A stretch of DNA of 64,000 nucleotides. It comes from Pseudomonas sp. CHM02 (lineage in GTDB: Bacteria > Pseudomonadota > Gammaproteobacteria > Pseudomonadales > Pseudomonadaceae). Below, piece by piece: positions 8,104-17,067 of the stretch. Position numbers and translations under genes: made by a program. Position 1 is the stretch's first letter, and each line of letters opens with the position of its first letter. The notes below the pieces were generated by a model. That model ran no database searches. It saw nothing but the letters and a program-made list of their open reading frames with translations, and was not told the DNA's origin. The stretch spans positions 1 to 64,000 of the forward strand of contig NZ_JFCA01000033.1 in NCBI RefSeq assembly GCF_000612585.1, written 5' to 3'.

Positions 8104-9048
8104 ATGAGTCATAAAAGCAAATCAATGTTCTTGGAAACAGTCACCTCGCCTTTCAGAAACAGCCTGATCGGCATGATGACCGACAAAAGAAATCCTCACT
8201 TCGAAAAAATAATTTCGAGAAGCAAGCTCTACATGATTGGTGGTCGACCCAGGGCTGATTTCGTTAACATGAGGGTTAATGAATACGCGGAGAAAATGCA
8301 GGTCGACATAGCTATCGGAGGAAAAATTGTCGACACTGGAACAATAGACCTTGGAAACGGAATTGCAGGAGTGACCCTGGGCGTATCGTATGATAAGGAC
8401 ATATTGATGGTTGGAAACCATATAGATGGGGGTGAATTTAAGGCAAAGCGGTTCTTCACGCCTGACTCAGTTTACTGGCATCGTTCTAGAGGTAGCAAAT
8501 ATGTTTCTGGCTTTAATAATAATTCGGCAGTTTGCAATTACGACTTGCTCTATATCGGCATTGCAAACTCCAGTGGGAGCTTTGATCGATTGATAAAAAA
8601 AGCACACCACGGCAGGCTGGATATTCTAACTCAAGAAAACATCCGATACCCCGAGCCCGGCAACAGAGTATCAGATGAGATTGTTCTTTTTACGTTCGAT
8701 ATAGAGCCACTAATCATTCAATCATGGGGTGAGGAACACGATGACCCCAAGATGGACGATATGATAACTAGCTTCGACCTCAAGAGATCAGTGGCGGACG
8801 CTGAGAAGGCATTCATCAGCATGCTTCGCCCCCAATATAACAAAGTCATTTACGGGCAGTATCCCAAAGGGGAAGATGGCCTCTACGATGCAGGCTTTGA
8901 CATTTATCAATACTTTTTAAATGAAAATATAACTTTCAATACCCCATCTGGTGTATTTGCAGGAAAGAGAGATGTAAGCGGGTTCGGCTTTGAAGGAGAT
9001 GCGATTACAGTTCAAGGAGATGATGTGCGCGTATTCCACCCTGAATGA
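8104..9048 (+). CDS. GIY-YIG-like nuclease domain protein (314 aa)
   Basis: Residues 147-169 (YDLLYIGIANSS, then R162 and HH at 168-169), E234 and PQYN at 243-246 reproduce the order of conserved positions in GIY-YIG endonucleases: a YIG strand, an arginine helix, a histidine, a late glutamate, then P-x-Y-N. The first 140 residues are a beta-rich region (MQVDIAIGGKIVDTGTIDL) of unknown role that may recognise the substrate. If correct it is a DNA-cutting enzyme, plausibly a stand-alone defence effector. No SD of note is seen; the ATG is the first in frame. A hairpin follows the stop codon directly. Confidence 0.45.
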   Translation: MSHKSKSMFLETVTSPFRNSLIGMMTDKRNPHFEKIISRSKLYMIGGRPRADFVNMRVNEYAEKMQVDIAIGGKIVDTGTIDLGNGIAGVTLGVSYDKDILMVGNHIDGGEFKAKRFFTPDSVYWHRSRGSKYVSGFNNNSAVCNYDLLYIGIANSSGSFDRLIKKAHHGRLDILTQENIRYPEPGNRVSDEIVLFTFDIEPLIIQSWGEEHDDPKMDDMITSFDLKRSVADAEKAFISMLRPQYNKVIYGQYPKGEDGLYDAGFDIYQYFLNENITFNTPSGVFAGKRDVSGFGFEGDAITVQGDDVRVFHPE

Positions 9049-9049
9049 C

Positions 9050-9069
9050 GGCTATTGGCCAGAATAGCC
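9050..9069 (+). terminator. Hairpin after the GIY-YIG-like gene
   Basis: GGCTATT pairs with AATAGCC around a six-base loop, starting one base after the stop codon. No T-run follows, so it may be a transcript-end stabiliser rather than an intrinsic terminator. Confidence 0.4.
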
Positions 9070-9405
9070 CAATAGATCAAGCATTCGCTTTAATGTTGAT
9101 ACCATCTAGGCATTAGGAGAAAAGCCCTCTCCATGTACCCGCCATGAAGCATTCTATGCACCTCCTATTCTGGTTTTGCCGCCGGGCGGCCAGACCAACG
9201 CCCGAAACATTGCAGTAAAGCTTCCACCTCCCGTCGAAGGCTAGGTCTCTCTTGCTAAATAGTCCCGGATTCTCTAGACACCTTGCAAGCACACGTGAGT
9301 AGCAGCACCTTGGATCGTTTTTAAAAGTCGGATTGATGAAATTGCTCGCTCATCAAAAAAAAGACCTAAGCTTGCACATTTAGCGGATCATGGAGCGAAA
9401 ACGGA
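9070..9405. other. Intergenic stretch
   Basis: 336 bases with no convincing frame. CCGCCGGGCGG near 9180 is a short GC palindrome. The A-rich tract just before the next ATG is the only promoter-like region. Nothing else is seen. Confidence 0.3.
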
Positions 9406-10224
9406 ATGAATGACTCTTTTTCCAAGCGCAATGGATTTCATCGCCCCCAAGAGAGTGAAATCACCATCAGGGAGGATGCGCCTGAGGAGCTGCGTGGGTA
9501 TTTGGTTCAACTGAGCTACGAGTGCGGATTCAAACCCTCAGATCTGCGGGCCATTCTTTGTAAAGCCCTAAAAAAACAACCTGACTCGAACAACTGGAGC
9601 GAATTTCCCAACATCGACTGGGAGGTGAACAATCTTCTCCAAGAATGTAAGTGGTACAAAGTTTATGACGTAATCGAACGCATCCAGGCCGATTTGGGTC
9701 AGCAGAACTACAACCCGGATACGTACGAACATTTTCAAACCGAGTTGAATGACTATTTCGTAGAGAATGGCATCGGTTGGAAGCTTGCAGATGGCCTGGT
9801 CGAAATTCGTGGCCCGGAGTCATTCGAAGTCATCGTAAAGAATGCTCGAGAGACAGAACGCGAATACGGTCATGTGACAGCTGGTAAGGAGCTGCACGAA
9901 GCAATAGGTGACCTCTCCCGTCGCCCCTCTCCTGATCCAACAGGTGCCATTCAACATGCGATGGCGTCATTAGAGTGTGTTGCCCGAGAAGTCACTGGTG
10001 ACGTCAAAGCGAATCTGGGTGACATTCTCAAACGACACAACACCATCATTCCTCCCCCACTGGATCAGGCTGTAGCAAAAGCTTGGGGTTACGCATCTGA
10101 AAATGGTCGGCACATACGCGAAGGGCGAGAACCCTCATTCAATGAGGCTGAGTTGATAGTTGGCCTATGTGCCTCTCTCGGTAATTACCTGATTAAAAGT
10201 ACGCAGGCGGACGAGCCAAATTGA
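9406..10224 (+). CDS. AbiJ-like abortive infection protein (272 aa)
   Basis: The N-terminal half (SKRNGFHRPQESEITIREDAP, then GFKPSDLRAILCKAL and WYKVYDVIERI) matches the AbiJ N-terminal domain type (NTD4 group) as I know it. The C-terminus (GRHIREGREPSFNEAELIVG followed by LGNYLI) is the helical, HEPN-like end found on many bacterial abortive-infection proteins. Such proteins are thought to halt growth or cut RNA when a phage is sensed. The gene stands alone, with no obvious immunity partner. The start ATG at 9406 fits the beginning of the domain. The domain calls rest on memory of family patterns. Confidence 0.7.
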   Translation: MNDSFSKRNGFHRPQESEITIREDAPEELRGYLVQLSYECGFKPSDLRAILCKALKKQPDSNNWSEFPNIDWEVNNLLQECKWYKVYDVIERIQADLGQQNYNPDTYEHFQTELNDYFVENGIGWKLADGLVEIRGPESFEVIVKNARETEREYGHVTAGKELHEAIGDLSRRPSPDPTGAIQHAMASLECVAREVTGDVKANLGDILKRHNTIIPPPLDQAVAKAWGYASENGRHIREGREPSFNEAELIVGLCASLGNYLIKSTQADEPN

Positions 10225-10266
10225 GCACAGGATGGTGATTTCCATCCATGCTAATGGGCGTGACCG

Positions 10267-10650
10267 TCACTGCAACACTCGTGGAGTGAAATGGTGCTGC
10301 CCCTGTGAAAGCCTTAGGAAATCGCGCAGGCTCGCACGCCCATTACCGCGCTGAAACGTCGCGAGCACGTAGCGTGAGTTCACTGTGGTCAGCACCCAGA
10401 AACGGCCCTCGCGCTCCGCTTTAATCACGTCAGAAGTCCGGATCAGGTGACCGTCGCCGAACCGTCCATATTGGTCTTTACGGTTGTGACCAAACACGAC
10501 GCCTAGGCCAGCTCGGGCTTTGATGGAGGCTCCGCACAGATACGCGGTGACTGGCCTGTCGAAGCCTTGCGTCTGGGCTTTTATGATTCGTGTTAGGTCG
10601 AATTCTGTGTGGCGCTTACCATAAAAATCCAGGTCAATCATGTTTAGCAT
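10267..10650 (-). CDS. Hypothetical protein (127 aa)
   Basis: I choose the ATG at 10650 (MLNMIDLDFYGKRHTEFDL) because the residues before it look random. The protein is a small basic alpha/beta product with no motif I recognise. It is the last of three minus-strand genes (11622 to 10267) with gaps of about 40 and 90 bases, so it is probably the distal gene of an operon whose divergent neighbour is an XRE-type regulator. Small operons of this sort are common in integrative elements of Pseudomonas. Function unknown. Confidence 0.5.
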   Translation of the reverse strand: MLNMIDLDFYGKRHTEFDLTRIIKAQTQGFDRPVTAYLCGASIKARAGLGVVFGHNRKDQYGRFGDGHLIRTSDVIKAEREGRFWVLTTVNSRYVLATFQRGNGRASLRDFLRLSQGQHHFTPRVLQ

Positions 10651-10740
10651 TGTTGCACTCCGTGGGCGGTGTGTACTGCTTAACCAGGAATTCCACACGG
10701 AACCATCCGAGCTGGTGGCGTGCAAGAATCCTGATAAATT

Positions 10741-11187
10741 TCAGGCTGATCGAATCATGTTTGCGTGATAGATAGGACGAAGGTTGCTCAGCGCATCGCA
10801 ACGGAAGCCAGGCTGGTGTGAGCTGTGGTATTCGGAGCCTGTCTCGACCTCCAGCAGGCACACAACGCACTCGTTTTGGTCTTCGCCAAGCGTCACCTTT
10901 GTCAGGGTCTCCATGCGCCAACCTCCTGTCCCATTCATGTGGGCGGGGGTGACTACTTGAACGTCGGTGATGATCGTCTCTTCGTCTTGTGCAATCAGCA
11001 CTTGCTGCAATCGAGGCTCGCTGTCGATCATCAAAGCGACCTCGGTGGTTCGGCCCTCGTACTGAGCTTGGACGGTGACGTGATACCAGTGAGTGCGAAG
11101 CACCTTGGATACCTGATGCCATTGGTACTGGCCTTCACCAAACATGCCCGGCATGCCACGCATGTCGGCGTCGTGTGTTCTAAACAT
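10741..11187 (-). CDS. Hypothetical protein (148 aa)
   Basis: A soluble beta-rich protein (YHVTVQAQYEGRTTEVALMI, then ETIITDVQVVTPAHM) with several Met and His residues in the first 25 positions and two adjacent cysteine regions near the end (CVVCLLEVE). No family is recognised. It is the middle gene of the three-gene minus-strand unit. The strand pattern suggests a binding or inhibitor-like domain rather than an enzyme, but this is a guess. A downstream start at the ninth codon is possible. Confidence 0.45.
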   Translation of the reverse strand: MFRTHDADMRGMPGMFGEGQYQWHQVSKVLRTHWYHVTVQAQYEGRTTEVALMIDSEPRLQQVLIAQDEETIITDVQVVTPAHMNGTGGWRMETLTKVTLGEDQNECVVCLLEVETGSEYHSSHQPGFRCDALSNLRPIYHANMIRSA

Positions 11188-11229
11188 TGTATTTCCTGAG
11201 CCTCAAAGAGCTCCGTTACGAAGCGCATG

Positions 11230-11622
11230 TTAGAAGAAGGAAAATACTTCCTTCAGGCTGGCAGGTTGTTCATGGCCAGGGCCAATCAAGACGTAAGCGG
11301 TGTTTCTGGTTTCGAACACAACACCGTCATGGAAACCGGTGCACATGCTTGAACGAACCCAATCCCCCCTCTCGAAACGATCTTGGCTATCCTCTGCCAC
11401 GTTGTGAGCAAATACGATCATCGGGAGCTGACCCACGGCTTGCAGCTTGGCGTGTTCGTCGGGGGTGACTTCAATTCGAAATATTGTCCAGTCTCGAACT
11501 AGGCAGTAAGACTTTTTAGGAAAGCGCTCGACTGCTAAGGCTCGAGCTTCAGAGCTGCTCGACAGGCCCTCAAGTGGTGTCCGTGGCCCGTTCATGAAGT
11601 CGGGTTCTTCGACGCTAGCCAT
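11230..11622 (-). CDS. DUF6957-like hypothetical protein (130 aa)
   Basis: The ATG at 11622 is preceded by AGGAAG, which decides the start; the 60 upstream codons of the open frame are noise. The core (YCLVRDWTIFRIEVTPDEHA, then PMIVFAHNVAEDSQDRFERG and FETRNTAYVLIG) matches a small Pseudomonas family that I remember as DUF6957, with no known activity. It is the first gene of the minus-strand unit, and its promoter must lie between 11623 and 11849, shared with the divergent XRE regulator. Confidence 0.55.
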   Translation of the reverse strand: MASVEEPDFMNGPRTPLEGLSSSSEARALAVERFPKKSYCLVRDWTIFRIEVTPDEHAKLQAVGQLPMIVFAHNVAEDSQDRFERGDWVRSSMCTGFHDGVVFETRNTAYVLIGPGHEQPASLKEVFSFF

Positions 11623-11849
11623 AGGGCTTCCTTTCATTAATAACCGGGAAATTGACAATTCAATCCCGCTTGTTGTCGCTTGCACTCGAGCTGATGGCTC
11701 CCGCAAGCAAGGTGCGTAGCTCCGCTTACAGATGTATATGCATCGAAAAGCAGGCCTCGAAAACACCGATTGCACCGTAATACGGATCATAGCCCGTGTT
11801 ATGGTGCGTCGCAATATGGCCTTATCCTCGATTTGCTTGGGGAAATGTC

Positions 11850-12329
11850 ATGGAGGCCGCAGAAGCCCTAGCTGTAGTGGTGCGAGCACTGCGTAGAAAA
11901 AAAGGTCTTACGCAAGAAAACCTGATCACTATTGACCGTTCCTATTGGGGCCGGATCGAGCGTGGGGAGGTGAACATCACGATTGATGTGCTCATTCGTC
12001 TTGCAGCGCTGCTGGAGGTTGAGCCTGCCTCATTGATTCTCATGGCGACGTGTCTACAGTCCAACGAGCCGCTTAGGGACGGGCTGAAGCGTCTGAATAA
12101 GCAACTAAATAGGATTAAGAAGGACAGCGTAGATATTGAGATGGAGTCGTTGGTAAGTGCAGGGAAGCTTCCTCCTGGTCGACCAGCGCGATCCGGAGCA
12201 GCGCAGAAAGCGGCAGAGGCAAATCGCCTGAACAGTGAGGGAGTATCAGTGACCGAGATATCGGAAGCGTTGGGTCTGTCTAAAACTACTATTCGTAGGT
12301 ATTTGACCAGCAAGTCCGAACAGGTCTGA
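11850..12329 (+). CDS. XRE-family regulator with a second C-terminal HTH (159 aa)
   Basis: Residues 5-65 are a Cro/C1-type HTH (VVVRALRRKKGLTQENLI, then SYWGRIERGEVNITIDVLIR) and residues about 125-155 are a second HTH of the resolvase/Hin type (NRLNSEGVSVTEISEALGLS followed by TTIRRYL). The GRPAR motif before it resembles the minor-groove hook of Hin recombinases. No catalytic serine domain is present. The ATG at 11850 is used; the longer frame upstream is not protein-like. The gene is divergent from the three-gene unit ending at 10267, so it probably regulates that unit and itself. Confidence 0.75.
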   Translation: MEAAEALAVVVRALRRKKGLTQENLITIDRSYWGRIERGEVNITIDVLIRLAALLEVEPASLILMATCLQSNEPLRDGLKRLNKQLNRIKKDSVDIEMESLVSAGKLPPGRPARSGAAQKAAEANRLNSEGVSVTEISEALGLSKTTIRRYLTSKSEQV

Positions 12330-12416
12330 TTTTTGAATGACCAGCATCAAATTGAAAATGCCCCAAGAAGGTTTGCTGTGAAAGACAGCTTTAGCTCAAC
12401 TTGGCCTCTTAGGACT

Positions 12417-12881
12417 TCATCCCCCTTTCTTCAGATCGCTTTCTCTGAACATGCTAGCGATGATGCGGGCATCAAGGAGAGCGTGATGCGGAAGCGGAAC
12501 TCCGTCACTTGTGGCATCCAGAGTTGTGGCGTCAGTGGGGTAATTCCGGACGTTCCTTGGCCATTTACCATCGTCATATGCGAGTTCACAGAAAAGCTCC
12601 CAGTCGTACTGTGGAGCATCTGTGACAATCTCCAGAACTTCGTCGAACGAGGCTAGGAAATCGAGTAGTGCAGTTCTTGCCCCGATAGTAGGTTGTGCAT
12701 TGCCACCGCCCCATAGCTGCGGAAGAACGATCTCTACGACGAAGTCGCTGCAATCTTCCTCTCGCCATGTGTCGACCAATTCCACGTAGAATTCGCGTCC
12801 ATCCTCAGCTACCAGTGCGAGTGATATCAGCTTCGCTGTGGCTGAGAGCCGGGTAAACTCGCAATCAAGAAAGAGCCTCAT
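12417..12881 (-). CDS. DEDDh-type 3'-5' exoribonuclease-like protein (154 aa)
   Basis: The N-terminus (LFLDCEFT: D6, E8), D88/D93 in TDAPQYDW, and the PHHALLDARI motif (H132/H133, D137) give the order and spacing of the four acidic residues and the histidine of DEDDh exonucleases. The short length and the opening resemble the Rv2179c-like exoribonucleases often carried by phages and islands. The protein would trim RNA (or DNA) 3' ends with two metal ions. It lies convergent to the XRE gene. No partner gene is evident. The fold call is firm; the substrate is not known. Confidence 0.7.
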   Translation of the reverse strand: MRLFLDCEFTRLSATAKLISLALVAEDGREFYVELVDTWREEDCSDFVVEIVLPQLWGGGNAQPTIGARTALLDFLASFDEVLEIVTDAPQYDWELFCELAYDDGKWPRNVRNYPTDATTLDATSDGVPLPHHALLDARIIASMFRESDLKKGG

Positions 12882-12916
12882 GTTGGAACTCCGTTATGAC
12901 TAGGGCTCGCCTGGAT

Positions 12917-13066
12917 ATGGCGCAGGAGGGTGAGTTATGGGAGATGGCCCTCGAGCATCTCGGCTCAGACGGACTCCTCCAAGCGGTCATAGAAACCGCG
13001 CCGGGTGCCCACCCAGACCAGTCGTTGAGCATCTATCCCACGACAAGGTTAGCCAAGAAGTCTTGA
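12917..13066 (+). CDS. Possible 49-aa small protein
   Basis: The ATG at 12917 opens 49 codons that read as an acidic helical peptide (MAQEGELWEMALEHLGSDGL) with a Lys-Ser end. Composition and codon use look like a real gene, and no longer frame competes convincingly. No family is recognised. It starts 36 bases upstream of, and divergent from, the exoribonuclease-like gene. Confidence 0.3.
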   Translation: MAQEGELWEMALEHLGSDGLLQAVIETAPGAHPDQSLSIYPTTRLAKKS

Positions 13067-13340
13067 ATATACTGAAAATTGCCCAGGAACGAGTCGGTGC
13101 CTTCGTACCGGGTCGAATTCGGGCTGCAGGCACCGTCACCTTGTACGCGCGTCACGCCAGCAGCTTGGTTTATGGACTCATCACATTGCTACCAAAGGCG
13201 CAGCTTTCGCGTGCCCTGCGAGGCTCATGTATTGAAATCGAACTGGGGATTTAACGTTCGAGCAGTTTCCCCATGGACGCCGGTCAGCAGCATTCCTAGT
13301 AGAATTTATCCAGTGAAGTGCCAACCCTTTGAGATGCTCT

Positions 13341-13676
13341 ATGAACTCTGAATTAACCGAAGAAGAAATGCGTCGTGCCCTTTTTGGTACGCCTCAGCCA
13401 GAGGAGCAGGTTTCTACTCCGCTAGTGCTGGAGCTTGTGCCAGAGGTCATTTTGACGAAGCCGGCAGCGGCTCCAGTAGCCAAGAAGAAAGTAGCGAAAC
13501 CGTTTACGCCTAGGCTACGTGTCACGCTTCAGGTCGGGAACGAGTTTGAAGGAAAAATGATCGAGTTTATTCACGAGGCTGATACGTTGAGCTCATTACT
13601 TGCTGAGCAGGAAGCTGTGAAGGCTGCCAGGAAAAAATACAAATACGTGGAGATGGTATCGGTTAAATCGATGTAG
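13341..13676 (+). CDS. Hypothetical protein (111 aa)
   Basis: The ATG at 13341 (MNSELTEEEMRRALFG) is chosen over the in-frame codons upstream because the acidic helical opening is protein-like. A Pro/Ala/Lys linker (KPAAAPVAKKKVAKPF) separates the N-terminal helix from a small beta domain (RLRVTLQVGNEFEGKMIEF) with a basic end. No family is recognised. An acidic helix, a flexible linker and a small basic domain suggest a nucleic-acid- or protein-binding adaptor, but this is inference only. Confidence 0.5.
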   Translation: MNSELTEEEMRRALFGTPQPEEQVSTPLVLELVPEVILTKPAAAPVAKKKVAKPFTPRLRVTLQVGNEFEGKMIEFIHEADTLSSLLAEQEAVKAARKKYKYVEMVSVKSM

Positions 13677-14239
13677 ACGCCCCGTTGACCTGGCTAGGCT
13701 GGTGGGCGTGCACCCACTCGGATAATTGATGTGGCACCTGCGTGGAACGGCTTTCGGAAAACGGTCGGATGGGGAGGATTTGGTATGCATGGAGCATGGA
13801 TTGCTACGTGCCATTGTCGTAGTGCCAGCATACAGATCGAGAGTGGTCGGAATTGCGATGCTTTAGGTCATTGAAGCAATAGCTAGAGTTCATTTCCTAA
13901 CGACAATTGCGCCAGGGTTTATTGAGCAATAGGGACATGCGGTAATTCGACGGCTATCTGCGCCGCCCATGATTCCTCGAACGTAGCAGTTTATATGCCT
14001 CACCGAGTGTGTACGAAGTAGAAGGGTGTACGTCACTTTAAGTTTTAGCCTTCCTAGTGATCTGAATTGACTCCATCTGACTCGCCACGGAACCCATGGA
14101 TAGATGAGGAAACAACAAGCTTAAATCCTAAGCACGCCGCGCGGGCCCTTGAGGGCCATGGGCGTGTAGTCAATTTATATATTCTCAAGGCGAAGCGCCT
14201 GGCTTGAGCCAGCCGCTTCGGACGCTCAATCGCGCTTGA
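13677..14239. other. Intergenic stretch of 560 bases
   Basis: No supported gene. Short GC palindromes occur near 14130-14160 (GGGCCCTTGAGGGCC) and 14185-14215 (GGCGAAGCGCC, and GGCT/AGCC around TTGA). They lie just past the stop of the minus-strand nuclease gene and may end its transcript. Confidence 0.35.
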
Positions 14240-15262
14240 TCAGTTGAACCGTAACTCGCTATCAACAAAGTTATAGATTTTAACAGCCCATATGTATCCG
14301 AGCTTGTTGTCGGCGGCTGCTTTGAAAGCTTCGTTTATCGCCTTTTTTCTTCCGCTAAGCAAATATCTGATGCGCTTTTTAATTATCAGCTTTGTAGTCT
14401 TGTTCAGGTTTTTATGTTGATTAGAAATGCGTTTTAATGCCAGGCCGAGTTCGAGAAAGTTGGACTCTGCGGACTGTAAAAGTGACGAAGCGTGCTTAAT
14501 TCTATTTGTGGCCCTACTCGCAATAAACAAAGCGTCATCCCAGTCGGGTTCGCTCGACTCAAGATGCTCGGTGAGAGTTCTCAGGCTATGGATGATTCCT
14601 TGCGCATCATCAGGTGCAAGTAGCTGGCTAGCCCTACGCTCAAGTATACGTATGGCCACAAAAAGCTGATCTGGATCCTCTTGAGCCATCCATCCGAACT
14701 CTCCAAATATTAATTTAACGTCGTATTTTAGAGAACCGCCGTAGTAACCGAGCTCTAGAGCCCCGATGAGAGTTTCCTGGGGAGTTTCACCTAGACCTGA
14801 ATCGGGCGCTAACAGTTGGGGATAATGATTGGAAAATACGCTGGAATTTAGCACAAGCCCGGCAACGATTTCCTCCCAGAACAAAATACCTACAGCGAAG
14901 AGCTTTTGAGACGCACGCTGTTCTGAAAGCACACGGACTTGTTCTTGGAGTTTGGAATCATGATCAGATGTAGTAGCGATGAATAAAGTAGTCAGGTTTC
15001 CTTTAAATTTCGCTGCTTTTTCTATTTCATCCTCAACCGTCTTGAGGTCTAAAGCGCCTGAAAACCGCTTGCACTGTATCCCGGTTGCACGCCCCAAATC
15101 GTCAGGGCCAAAAATATCCACCCCTTGTTGCTTTTGACCGGGACGTCCATTTTTCGTGAGTGTGCTGCTTTTCCATTTTTGTGACATAGCGTCACGTACG
15201 ATTGATTCAAACTCTTGCCAATTCAGCGGTTTTGGCAAGTTCATGGTTTGGAGTGTTGGCAT
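14240..15262 (-). CDS. Mrr-like PD-(D/E)xK endonuclease protein (340 aa)
   Basis: The start at 15262 (MPTLQTMNLPKPLNWQEFE) has GAGGGA upstream; the longer frame would need GTG. Residues 12-70 hold a restriction-endonuclease fold: E17/E19 in the first helix, D49 in QGVDIFG, and Q63-C-K65 in IQCKRFSG. This is the pattern used by Mrr-like nucleases that recognise modified or foreign DNA. The strand after it (LTTLFIATTSDHD) completes the core. The rest is helical and without a recognised motif. There is no methylase or ATPase nearby, so it is an orphan, probably a stand-alone defence effector. Confidence 0.65.
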   Translation of the reverse strand: MPTLQTMNLPKPLNWQEFESIVRDAMSQKWKSSTLTKNGRPGQKQQGVDIFGPDDLGRATGIQCKRFSGALDLKTVEDEIEKAAKFKGNLTTLFIATTSDHDSKLQEQVRVLSEQRASQKLFAVGILFWEEIVAGLVLNSSVFSNHYPQLLAPDSGLGETPQETLIGALELGYYGGSLKYDVKLIFGEFGWMAQEDPDQLFVAIRILERRASQLLAPDDAQGIIHSLRTLTEHLESSEPDWDDALFIASRATNRIKHASSLLQSAESNFLELGLALKRISNQHKNLNKTTKLIIKKRIRYLLSGRKKAINEAFKAAADNKLGYIWAVKIYNFVDSELRFN

Positions 15263-15464
15263 CGTTCCCTCGAATATCTGTCCCTGTAAGAAGGCCAACA
15301 TTACTCGATTAACGCTCACTGCGTGTAATAAAACCGCTGGACATTGGCATTAGCCCAGAGGTGTATTGCCCTGCCGGCGAGCGCGAGCGCAGGTGATCAA
15401 GGTGGTGATGGCTTTTGGCTTCGATGCAAGCTAGATTTGGAGCCTTCTAAGATCAAGGACGGAT

Positions 15465-15833
15465 ATGAAAAAAATCATCGCAGCCATGGGGATGTGTGTC
15501 GCGCTTGGCGGTTGCGCTACGTCGCACTACACAGCAGGGCGGGACTTTCCTTCGGCCAGTGTAGCGAGCATCACCAAAGGCAAAACGACGACTACTGAGT
15601 TGAACTCCCTGTTTGGTGAGCCCTACGCCAAGAGTGCTGTCAGCGAGACTGACGAAAAGTGGATCTACACCTACACCAATGGCTCAGCCCATGCCCAAAG
15701 CTACGTGGTCACCATGAAGGTGACGACTACGGGTACTCAGAAAACTCTCGACGTCTTGATCCGAAATGATGTAGTCATCAACTACACGTTCAGCGAAGGC
15801 CCCGCTCCAGGCACTACCACTGCGACGAACTAA
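15465..15833 (+). CDS. BamE-like outer-membrane lipoprotein (122 aa)
   Basis: The signal peptide ends in a lipobox (VALGGC, lipidated Cys at 17). The mature part contains ITKGKTTTTELNSLFGEP and EKWIYTYTNG, the helix-turn and strand pattern of the SmpA/BamE fold found in many small lipoproteins. AAGGA precedes the ATG. Such proteins sit at the periplasmic face of the outer membrane. Accessory copies are common on plasmids and islands and need not belong to the BAM complex. It stands 61 bases upstream of the DUF3800 gene, on the same strand. Confidence 0.7.
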   Translation: MKKIIAAMGMCVALGGCATSHYTAGRDFPSASVASITKGKTTTTELNSLFGEPYAKSAVSETDEKWIYTYTNGSAHAQSYVVTMKVTTTGTQKTLDVLIRNDVVINYTFSEGPAPGTTTATN

Positions 15834-15894
15834 GTTCGCCACCTTGCCATTGGGCGACCCACCGCGCTCAGTACGTTGTTGATGGAGCAAGCTA

Positions 15895-17067
15895 ATGGAC
15901 AGAACATATGCCTTCGTGGATGAGTCCGGGAATTCCGACCTTGATACGTCAAAGGGAGGAAGCTCGGGCTTCTTCATCGTGTGCTCCATTCTGGTTGCAG
16001 AGAAAGACCTGGAAGCTGCTTATGCCCAAGCTGAAGCACTCCGTATACGTCATTTTCAAACAGGCGAGATCAAATCCAGCAATCTGAAGCCGAAGGATTC
16101 AGATCGCCGTGCCCGAATCCTCAACCAGCTAGCTGAACTGCCATTCAAGCTCTATTTCACCATCGTTGATAAGTCCCGAATTCACAAAGACGGCGGCCTC
16201 CGTATCAAGACCTCGTTCATAAAATACGTGAACGGGTTGCTCTATGAACGTTTGTTCCGCGCATACCCTGACCTCCAGATGATCGTAGACGAGCATGGTG
16301 GCCAGGAATTTCAGGAGAGCCTCAAAAGCTACGTTGCAGAACGATTCGTGGACGACCTATTTGGCGATAAGGATGCCTTCCAGACGATGGCCAGTAAGGA
16401 CAACGTTTTGGTTCAGGTTGCAGATTTCTTCGCTGGCTCAGTCGCTCAGATCTACGAAGAGAAAGCTTCGGAAGAAGCAGTTTTTGCCTACAAAAAGATC
16501 CTGCGCAGCCTGACTCTTGGAATGCTTGAGTGGCCATCCAAGTACCAGTCTCTTCTGCCACCGCCGACAGATGAATCTGGGTATGCAGACTACCAGGTAC
16601 ACCAGGAAGCTCTCCGCCAGGCTGACCGTTTTAGCGAGCGGGCTGGTGAACACCCTGATGAGGATGAGCGCCTGCAATTGAGTATCCTGCGGTTCTTAAG
16701 ATTTCAAAGCGAATTCGTCACCAAGGATTACGTGCTCACTACGGAGATCATGGCCCATCTAAAAGACAGCGGACTGGGAGAGGTCAACGGCCAGAGGATT
16801 CGTTCCAGTGGCATTGCCAAGCTTCGGGATGCGGACGTCATCATCACAAGCGCCGCCAAAGGCTACAAGATCCCTCAAACACGGGCAGACATTAACGAAT
16901 TTCTTGAAAGAGCGTCAGGCATTGTTGTTCCTCTACTGGAACGGGTCAAAAAGGCTCGAGAGGTATATCGGCTGAGTAGTCGAGGAGAATATGACATCGT
17001 GACGGCGGCCAACCTGGCTGAGCTTGCCAAGCTGCTCACTGCGCTGGAGGCGTTTGCAGATGACTGA
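15895..17067 (+). CDS. DUF3800 domain protein (390 aa)
   Basis: The N-terminus (YAFVDESGNSD, with D9 and E10) and the later acidic positions (QMIVDEHGG, VQVADFFAGSV) are the signature of DUF3800, a family with an RNase H-like fold seen often in defence islands and in some retron types. Residues about 240-390 form a helical extension not typical of the minimal domain. The gene overlaps the next one by eight bases, implying a two-gene operon with a PD-(D/E)xK protein. Nuclease activity is inferred from the acidic motif, not known. Confidence 0.75.
   Translation: MDRTYAFVDESGNSDLDTSKGGSSGFFIVCSILVAEKDLEAAYAQAEALRIRHFQTGEIKSSNLKPKDSDRRARILNQLAELPFKLYFTIVDKSRIHKDGGLRIKTSFIKYVNGLLYERLFRAYPDLQMIVDEHGGQEFQESLKSYVAERFVDDLFGDKDAFQTMASKDNVLVQVADFFAGSVAQIYEEKASEEAVFAYKKILRSLTLGMLEWPSKYQSLLPPPTDESGYADYQVHQEALRQADRFSERAGEHPDEDERLQLSILRFLRFQSEFVTKDYVLTTEIMAHLKDSGLGEVNGQRIRSSGIAKLRDADVIITSAAKGYKIPQTRADINEFLERASGIVVPLLERVKKAREVYRLSSRGEYDIVTAANLAELAKLLTALEAFADD

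Noticed and set aside
12937..13254. A 105-aa frame
   Set aside because: The N-terminal part is random, it overlaps the better 49-aa frame, and no start context supports it.
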